Positions 1 through 5,001 of a stretch of 9,818 nt of DNA are shown in pieces. Position numbers and translations under genes: made by a program. Below the pieces are notes generated by a model. The model ran no database searches, was not told where the DNA came from, and worked only from the letters and a program-made list of their open reading frames with translations. The stretch is from Bacteroidales bacterium UBA714 (GTDB lineage: Bacteria > Bacteroidota > Bacteroidia > Bacteroidales > UBA932), in contig DBLW01000099.1 of assembly GCA_002298075.1 (NCBI GenBank), positions 1-9,818 on the forward strand, written 5' to 3'. Within the stretch, counting starts at the first letter, position 1. The number at the start of each line of letters is the position of its first letter.

Positions 1-201
1 CGTGCCAGCATCTCGCTTGCCATGGCATCCAAGGCTTATGCGTTCATAAAGAGGAGGGGATATGTAATCCCTGAGGATGTGAGGGCCGTGTGCCATGAGG
101 TCATGCGCCACAGGATAGGTCTTACTTATGAGGCCGAGGCTGAGAATATCACTGCCGACCAGCTCATCACAGAGATTGTAAATGCGGTTGAAGTTCCTTA
201 G
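1..201 (+). CDS. moxR: MoxR-family AAA+ ATPase, C-terminal fragment (5' end outside window)
   Basis: The frame is open from base 1 and ends at TAG 199-201, giving 66 residues. The fragment begins RASISLAMASKAYAF and continues with GYVIPEDVRAV and VMRHRIGL. This is the C-terminal lid of MoxR-type ATPases; the opening R-A-S is the end of their sensor-2 GxSPRAS motif, and the 'Y-V-x-P-x-D-V' and 'L-x-H-R' segments are characteristic. Walker A and B motifs must lie upstream of the window. MoxR ATPases are cytoplasmic hexamers that work as chaperone-like remodellers with vWA-domain partners. The next gene (DUF58) starts 11 bases after the stop, and batA/batB follow, so this is the ATPase of the Bat locus. 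The family call is firm; the activity is inferred from the family because only the lid is visible. Confidence 0.9.
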   Translation, partial: RASISLAMASKAYAFIKRRGYVIPEDVRAVCHEVMRHRIGLTYEAEAENITADQLITEIVNAVEVP

Positions 202-212
202 GATCTTTCAGA

Positions 213-1106
213 ATGAACAGCAGTCAGTCAGCCAACGACCTTCTTAAAAAGGTCAGGAAGATAGAAATCAAGACAAGGGCTCTCTCGCATCAGATATTTG
301 CGGGGGAGTACCATTCTGCGTTCAAAGGACGTGGAATGGCTTTCAGTGAGGTGCGTGAATACCAGTACGGTGACGATGTGAGGAATATGGACTGGAATGT
401 CACTGCACGCCTGCGTTCCCCTTATGTCAAGGTGTTCGAGGAGGAAAGGGAACTTACTGTCGTGCTTCTTGTCGATGTCAGCCGGTCGGGGCTTTTCGGA
501 ACTTCCGGTGCGGTGAGAAAGGATGTTATTGCCGAGATAGCGGCGGTTCTTTCATTTTCCGCGTCAATAAATAACGACAAGGTAGGCGCCCTGTTTTTCA
601 GTGACAGGGTGGAGAAATTCATTCCGCCAAAGAAAGGACGCACCCATCTTCTTCACATCATACGCGAGATAATCGGATTCCGTCCTTCTTCGGACGGGAC
701 TGACATTTCCGGTGCATTGCGTTATCTGACCAATGCGATAAAGAAGAAATGCACGGCTTTCCTTCTCTCGGACCTGCTTGATGTGACCGGTGACGGCTCC
801 CCGCGCTACGAGGAGGCCCTCAAGGTGGCGGCGAACAGGCATGACCTGTCTGTGATTCAGGTCTATGACCCCAGGGAGAGGAGCATTCCGGACATCGGGC
901 TTGTGAATGTGAAGGATTCCGAGACTTCCGAGACGCTTTGGGTCAATACTTCGGACAGGAAGGTCCGTGAGGCGTATGAGGAGTGGTTCCGCAATGCCGG
1001 GAAGGCTGCGGACAGGCTTTTTATGAAATATAATGTGGACAAGGTGTCGGTTCCGGTTGACGGGGACTATGTCATGGGGCTTATGGCCTTGTTCAAAAAC
1101 AGATGA
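213..1106 (+). CDS. DUF58 domain protein, soluble vWA-like MoxR partner
   Basis: This 297-residue protein has no signal peptide or membrane segment, so it is probably cytoplasmic. The DUF58 signature is clear at residues about 39-80: GRGMAFSEVREYQYGDD, then the N-M-D-W-N segment and the F-E-E-E-R-E end. A vWA-like fold follows with LLVDVSRS at about 85-92, a DxSxS MIDAS-type motif (D88, S90, S92). D-G-T-D at 161-164 and S-D-L-L-D at 186-190 could supply the other metal ligands. DUF58 genes almost always sit next to moxR, and this one starts 11 bases after it. The ATG at 213 has only a weak AGGAT (200-204) upstream, but the conserved N-terminus fits the family. The stop is followed after 7 bases by the next gene, so the genes are probably co-transcribed. 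The role as adaptor or effector of the ATPase is inferred from the family; no enzymatic function is established. Confidence 0.93.
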   Translation: MNSSQSANDLLKKVRKIEIKTRALSHQIFAGEYHSAFKGRGMAFSEVREYQYGDDVRNMDWNVTARLRSPYVKVFEEERELTVVLLVDVSRSGLFGTSGAVRKDVIAEIAAVLSFSASINNDKVGALFFSDRVEKFIPPKKGRTHLLHIIREIIGFRPSSDGTDISGALRYLTNAIKKKCTAFLLSDLLDVTGDGSPRYEEALKVAANRHDLSVIQVYDPRERSIPDIGLVNVKDSETSETLWVNTSDRKVREAYEEWFRNAGKAADRLFMKYNVDKVSVPVDGDYVMGLMALFKNR

Positions 1107-1113
1107 TTATTGT

Positions 1114-2211
1114 ATGCGTGGTGCATCTATATTTTTGATCGCGCTTTTGTTGCCGCTGGCCGGAGGACTGATCCGAGGGAATGATGTCCCGGAAGGGGAT
1201 GCTGTCCGGACTGCTGATTCTTCGGCGGTCGCACATGGTCGTGTCGTGCCCATGAAAGGGGCTTTCCTTGCCTCTTTGCATGAGCGCGATTCTGTGCTTA
1301 TAGCTGACCAGCTGAGATATGGCTTCGAGTTGCGTATGGTTGAGGAGGGGACGGAATTCGTACTCCCGCAGTGGCATAACAATCCCAACGGGGGAGTCAT
1401 GGCCGTGTCTTCATGGACTGTGGATACGGTAAAGGTGACAAAAAGAAAAAAGGGAGAACCGAGGCTGCTTGACCTGCAGGGCAGCATCCTTGTGACTTCT
1501 TTTGACGAGGGTGATTTCGTGCTGCCTCAGATAGCCCTTCAGAGGCTGTCCAAGGACGGTGTGACAGACACTCTCGTGTTCGAGCCTGTGCAGCTGCAGG
1601 TCAGGACCATGCCTGTGGACACGGCTACGTTCAAGCCACACGACATAAAAGGCCAGGTCCGCTATCCTGTTACGTTCGCGGAGATTATACCTTGGATTCT
1701 CGGAGTTCAGGCAGCTGCCATACTCATAGTTTTGGGCGTGTGTCTCGTACTTGTGTACAGGCGCAGAAATTCTCCGGAGCATTCTTACCGGGAGCCTGCC
1801 CATATTGTGGCTTTGCGCAGGCTTGACACATATCGCGGAAGCAAGATGTGGGCTCCTGAAAAGCAGAAGGCGTTCTATTCCGGCATTACTGATACGCTCA
1901 GGGAGTATATTTCCTCACGTTATGGTATCGGTGCCATGGAGATGACTACAGCCGAGATTTTTGGCCGGATGAAGGATACTGATGCTCCGGAAGAACTTCT
2001 CTGTGAAGTTCGGTCGCTGTTTGAGAGGGCTGACTTTGTCAAGTTCGCCAAGCATGTGGCCTCTGAGGAGGAGAATGCGGCTGCGCTGCCGGTTGCAGTC
2101 AGATTCGTTACGGACACTTACCGCAGTGAGATTGAGTCAGAAGATGCCGGTATGGTGGAAACAGAGGGAGAGGTACATGAGGCTGTACCGTCGTCTGAAA
2201 ACAAAGAATAG
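1114..2211 (+). CDS. Bat-operon single-pass membrane protein with BatD-like cytoplasmic tail (unnamed family)
   Basis: This is a 365-residue protein using the ATG at 1114, 7 bases after the DUF58 stop. The frame stays open upstream to 1033, but only the ATG at 1114 places a signal-like segment (MRGASIFLIALLLPLAGG) at the N-terminus and avoids overlap with DUF58. Residues about 23-190 form an extracytoplasmic beta-rich region, including G-S-I-L-V-T-S-F-D and D-F-V-L-P-Q-I. A membrane segment lies at about 191-215, ending in Y-R-R-R. The cytoplasmic tail at about 232-336 (ALRRLDTY, FYSGITDTLREYISSRYGI, LFERADFVKFAK) matches the pattern of the BatD cytoplasmic tail in the same operon and of DUF4381-like proteins. 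A gene of this kind between DUF58 and batA is usual in Bacteroidota Bat loci. A role as a membrane link in the MoxR/vWA machine is inferred. No Shine-Dalgarno sequence is visible before the start. Confidence 0.85.
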   Translation: MRGASIFLIALLLPLAGGLIRGNDVPEGDAVRTADSSAVAHGRVVPMKGAFLASLHERDSVLIADQLRYGFELRMVEEGTEFVLPQWHNNPNGGVMAVSSWTVDTVKVTKRKKGEPRLLDLQGSILVTSFDEGDFVLPQIALQRLSKDGVTDTLVFEPVQLQVRTMPVDTATFKPHDIKGQVRYPVTFAEIIPWILGVQAAAILIVLGVCLVLVYRRRNSPEHSYREPAHIVALRRLDTYRGSKMWAPEKQKAFYSGITDTLREYISSRYGIGAMEMTTAEIFGRMKDTDAPEELLCEVRSLFERADFVKFAKHVASEEENAAALPVAVRFVTDTYRSEIESEDAGMVETEGEVHEAVPSSENKE

Positions 2212-2216
2212 GAGGT
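2210..2216 (+). promoter_or_regulatory. Ribosome binding site of batA (AGGAGGT)
   Basis: AGGAGGT lies four bases before the ATG at 2221 and overlaps the stop codon of the preceding gene. It is a near-perfect anti-SD match, unusual in Bacteroidota, where most genes lack one. It favours ATG 2221 over the in-frame GTG at 2215, which lies inside the site. Confidence 0.7.
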
Positions 2217-2220
2217 GGAT

Positions 2221-3210
2221 ATGTTTTTTGAATATCCTGCATTGTTGTGGCTGCTTGCCCTGCCGGCATTGATGGTGGCCCATTACATATATCTGGAACT
2301 GTCCGGAAGACATCCTCATCTGAGAGTGTCGGCCGCCTCTCCGTGGAAAGCTGGCGGGAGCTTCGGCCTGATGGGCGCTGTCCGTCATGTGCCTTTCTTG
2401 CTGAGGACTGCCGCCCTGGTCTTGTGCGTGCTTGCATTGGCGAGGCCCCGCTCTTCGGAGGAATTCTCGACTGTTGACACTGAGGGAATTGACATTGTGC
2501 TTGCGATGGACGTTTCAACGAGTATGCTTGCACGTGACCTGACCCCAGACAGGATAAGCGCGTCCAAGGATATAGCTATAGAGTTCATATCGGCGCGTCC
2601 GTCCGACAGAATCGGAATTGTCGTCTTTGCCGGAGAGAGCTTTACTCAGTGTCCGCTTACAACTGACAGGGCAACGCTCATAAACCTGATGAAGGAAGTT
2701 TCGACTGACATCATTGAGGACGGGACTGCGATAGGTAACGGGCTTGCGACTGCCGTGGCGCGCATGAAAGATTCTGATGCTCCGAGCAGGGTGGTGATAC
2801 TGCTTACCGACGGAGTCAACAATAGCGGTGAGGTCTCGCCCCAGATGGCTGCGGAAATAGCCAAGACCTACGGAGTGCGTGTCTATACCATAGGTGTCGG
2901 AAAAGAGGGGATGGCTCCTTATCCGGTAATGACACCATGGGGAATGAGGGTTCAGAACATGAAGGTGGAGATTGACGAGAAGCTTCTTGCCGAGGTCGCC
3001 AAAGCTACCGGAGGACGGTATTTCAGGGCTACCGACAACACGAAGCTGTCTGAAATATACAGTGAAATAAACAAGCTGGAGAAAGCCCGTACCACTGTTG
3101 ACAGTTTCCCTATATATAAGGAACTTTTCGGGAAATATCTGCTTTGGGCTTTGGCGGCCTTGCTGCTTGAGCTTGTCTTGAATTGGTTTGTAATAAGGAG
3201 GTTGCCATGA
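2221..3210 (+). CDS. batA: BatA, membrane-anchored vWA protein
   Basis: This 329-residue protein has the BatA layout: two N-terminal membrane segments (about 6-24 and 57-75), a vWA domain, and a C-terminal membrane segment (about 305-325). The first segment is preceded by the family-typical F-F-E-Y-P-A-L-L-W-L-L. The vWA domain has a complete MIDAS: DVSTS (D97, S99, S101), DGTAIG (T169) and LLTDGVNN (D197), so metal-dependent ligand binding should be possible. The domain should face the cytoplasm or the membrane surface depending on the topology of the two N-terminal segments, which is not settled here. The ATG at 2221 was chosen because of the AGGAGGT before it. The last codon overlaps the batB start in ATGA (3207-3210), indicating translational coupling. 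Bat proteins were tied to aerotolerance in Bacteroides fragilis; the partner or substrate is not visible from sequence. Confidence 0.95.
   Translation: MFFEYPALLWLLALPALMVAHYIYLELSGRHPHLRVSAASPWKAGGSFGLMGAVRHVPFLLRTAALVLCVLALARPRSSEEFSTVDTEGIDIVLAMDVSTSMLARDLTPDRISASKDIAIEFISARPSDRIGIVVFAGESFTQCPLTTDRATLINLMKEVSTDIIEDGTAIGNGLATAVARMKDSDAPSRVVILLTDGVNNSGEVSPQMAAEIAKTYGVRVYTIGVGKEGMAPYPVMTPWGMRVQNMKVEIDEKLLAEVAKATGGRYFRATDNTKLSEIYSEINKLEKARTTVDSFPIYKELFGKYLLWALAALLLELVLNWFVIRRLP
3195..3200 (+). promoter_or_regulatory. Ribosome binding site of batB (AAGGAG)
   Basis: AAGGAG lies six bases before the ATG at 3207, inside the 3' end of batA. It decides the start over an upstream in-frame TTG at 3183 and fits coupled translation through the ATGA overlap. 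Confidence 0.65.
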
Positions 3211-4208
3211 CATTCGCACATGCTGATTATCTGTTGCTGCTTTTGCTTGTACCGGTATTTCCCGTCGTGCAGGCTGTCGTGCTGAAACTTAGGGCACGCA
3301 GGATACGCCGTTTCGGTGATGAGGCCCTTGTGGCGAAACTGATGCCTTCTTATTCAAAGGCCAAGGCATGGGTCAGGACATCGCTGTTCTCACTGGCTTT
3401 CTTCTTTTTTGTAATCGCTCTGTCAGGGCCTCAGGTCGGAGCTGTCCTGAAGGAGCATAATACGAAAGGGGCAGAGGTTATGATTGTCCTTGACGTATCC
3501 AATTCGATGCTTGCCCAGGATTATTCCCCTAACAGGCTCGAGCGTGCCAAGCTGGCCATTTCGAGGGTCGTGGACAAATTGCGTGATGACAGGCTCGGAC
3601 TGATTGTCTTTGCCGGCAATTCGTTTGTGCAGCTTCCGATAACGGCGGACTATGTGTCTGCCAAGATGTTCCTCAATACAATATCAACTGAGTCTGTGCC
3701 AGTACAGGGAACAGCAATCGGTGATGCCATCAATACTGCTATACGCAGTTTCAGCAGCCAGAGCGACAAGAGCCGTGCAATCATAGTGATAACTGACGGA
3801 GAGAATCATGAGGATGATCCTGTCGCTGCGGCAAGGCAGGCTGCGGAAATGGGAATCCGTGTGTTCGTTATCGGAGTCGGCTCGCCGGAGGGCAAGATGA
3901 TACCTGTCGGCGGGGATTATCTGCGTGACAAGAACGGGGAGATTGTCGTGACAAGGCTGGATGAAACGGTTCTTAATGATATCGCTTCTGCAGGCAAAGG
4001 CCTGTATGTGCGTGCCGGGAACAGCGAGTTCGGCCTGAATCCGATAATACAGGAAATCAGGAAGATGGACGATGAACAGTACAATTCTGTCGTTTTCGAG
4101 GAATATGACCAGGTGTACATGTATTTTCTTTCCGTTGCCCTGTTCTTCCTCGTGCTTGAGATGCTCGTAGGGGACAGGAAGTCCGGGATTAATCTTTTCA
4201 GGAGTTGA
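3207..4208 (+). CDS. batB: BatB, membrane-anchored vWA protein, paralogue of BatA
   Basis: This 333-residue protein shares the BatA plan. Membrane segments lie at about 8-26 and 58-73, with a third at about 302-321. Between them is a vWA domain with a complete MIDAS: VLDVSNSM (D96, S98, S100), QGTAIGDA (T169) and VITDGENH (D197). The GENHEDD stretch after the MIDAS aspartate and VIGVGSPEGKMIPV are typical of BatB. The C-terminal tail after the last membrane segment is short. BatB is expected to act with BatA, possibly as a heteromer, and with the MoxR ATPase; this is family-based inference. The ATG at 3207 overlaps the batA stop by four bases and is preceded by AAGGAG. The batC start follows the stop after four bases, so batA-batB-batC is one translational unit. 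Confidence 0.95.
   Translation: MTFAHADYLLLLLLVPVFPVVQAVVLKLRARRIRRFGDEALVAKLMPSYSKAKAWVRTSLFSLAFFFFVIALSGPQVGAVLKEHNTKGAEVMIVLDVSNSMLAQDYSPNRLERAKLAISRVVDKLRDDRLGLIVFAGNSFVQLPITADYVSAKMFLNTISTESVPVQGTAIGDAINTAIRSFSSQSDKSRAIIVITDGENHEDDPVAAARQAAEMGIRVFVIGVGSPEGKMIPVGGDYLRDKNGEIVVTRLDETVLNDIASAGKGLYVRAGNSEFGLNPIIQEIRKMDDEQYNSVVFEEYDQVYMYFLSVALFFLVLEMLVGDRKSGINLFRS
4200..4204 (+). promoter_or_regulatory. Ribosome binding site of batC (AGGAG)
   Basis: AGGAG lies eight bases before the ATG at 4213 and overlaps the end of batB. It is the third consecutive Bat gene with a clear SD sequence. Confidence 0.55.
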
Positions 4209-4212
4209 GAAT

Positions 4213-4989
4213 ATGAAAAACAGGAGATATTTTTGTCATGCCGCTGTGGTGATGCTCATGTGCCTGCCATGCTTCTGTGCATTTGCGCAGACGGACAGGA
4301 AAGAAGTCAGGAGCGGAAACCGTGATTTCAGGAAAGGGGATTTCCGTGAGGCAGAGATTGATTATATGAAGGCCCTGGTCAAGGATTCGCTGTCTTTTGC
4401 GGCAAATTATAATCTTGCTTCGGCACTATATAGGCAGGAGGAATACGGAAAGGCGCGCGAATCTTTGGAGAAGGTGTCGGCTGCGGCCCCGTTGTCCGGG
4501 CATGGGGCTGACCTGTATTTCAACCTTGGGGATGTCGCCATTGCCCAGAAGGATTGGAAAAGTGCTGTGGAAGCGTTTATGCAGTCGCTTCTGCTTAATC
4601 CGGATGACCTTCAGGCTAAGGAGAATTTCATATATGCCCGGAAGATGCTGGAGAACCAGCAGCAGGGAGGCGACGGTCAGAATGACAAGGACAAGAATGA
4701 TGGCCGTGACAATGAGGGCGATGGCCAAAATGACCAGAATAAGAATGACCAGGACGACAAGAATCAGGATGAGGGGGACGGTCAGGATAAGCCGAATGAC
4801 GATGGTCAGGACGGGAAAGACCGGGACGGACGGGACAAGAATGACGGACAGAAGCAGTCCCAGCTGAGCCCTCAGGCTGCCCAACAGATGCTTCAGGCAA
4901 TTCAGGCTAAGGAAAAGGAAACACAGGACAAGGTGCAGAAAGCCAAGGCTGCGGCAGCAAGGTCCAGACAGAAAGAGAAGAACTGGTAA
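4213..4989 (+). CDS. batC: BatC, secreted TPR protein with hydrophilic low-complexity tail
   Basis: This 258-residue protein starts with a signal peptide (MKNRR, hydrophobic core about 9-24, likely cleavage at A25|Q26 in C-A-F-A-Q), so it should be periplasmic. Residues about 33-131 hold TPR-like repeats: S-G-N-R-D-F-R-K-G-D-F-R-E-A, then N-Y-N-L-A-S-A-L-Y-R-Q-E-E-Y-G-K-A, then L-Y-F-N-L-G-D-V-A-I-A-Q-K-D-W. The last resembles the 'P-E-D' style of BatC TPRs and ends in L-L-L-N-P-D-D. From about 148 to 216 the chain is almost only D, N, G, Q, K, E and R, with DGQ recurring five times. A helical Q/A/K-rich C-terminus (217-258) follows. TPRs imply a protein-binding scaffold, probably for BatD/BatE. 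Tails of this composition are known in BatC homologues but vary in length. The ATG at 4213 is supported by AGGAG and the 4-base spacing after batB. Confidence 0.93.
   Translation: MKNRRYFCHAAVVMLMCLPCFCAFAQTDRKEVRSGNRDFRKGDFREAEIDYMKALVKDSLSFAANYNLASALYRQEEYGKARESLEKVSAAAPLSGHGADLYFNLGDVAIAQKDWKSAVEAFMQSLLLNPDDLQAKENFIYARKMLENQQQGGDGQNDKDKNDGRDNEGDGQNDQNKNDQDDKNQDEGDGQDKPNDDGQDGKDRDGRDKNDGQKQSQLSPQAAQQMLQAIQAKEKETQDKVQKAKAAAARSRQKEKNW
4666..4851 (+). repeat. Low-complexity coding repeat encoding the D/N/G/Q/K tail of BatC
   Basis: The stretch is an imperfect array of short in-frame units such as gacggtcag, aatgacaag and gacaagaat, in variable order. It encodes recurrent DGQ, KND and GDGQ words (DGQ at residues 154, 170, 189, 197 and 211). 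Nearly every codon begins with G, A or C and has A in the middle position. The frame is kept throughout, so the variation looks like slippage or recombination under selection for a charged flexible tail. It produces long spurious open frames on both strands. Confidence 0.75.
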
Positions 4990-5001
4990 TAGGGAGAGAT
5001 G

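Noticed and set aside
1033..1113. Upstream in-frame extension of the 1114-2211 gene
   Set aside because: It would overlap the DUF58 gene by 74 bases and bury the signal-like segment; the ATG at 1114 fits spacing and protein layout.
2515..3219. Minus-strand open frame of 234 codons opposite batA
   Set aside because: batA has complete vWA motifs over the same bases and the antisense translation shows no domain.
4397..4867. Plus-strand open frame of 156 codons inside batC, rich in M-T-R-T words
   Set aside because: It is the shifted-frame reading of the batC repeat; the batC frame has a signal peptide, TPRs and an SD-supported start.
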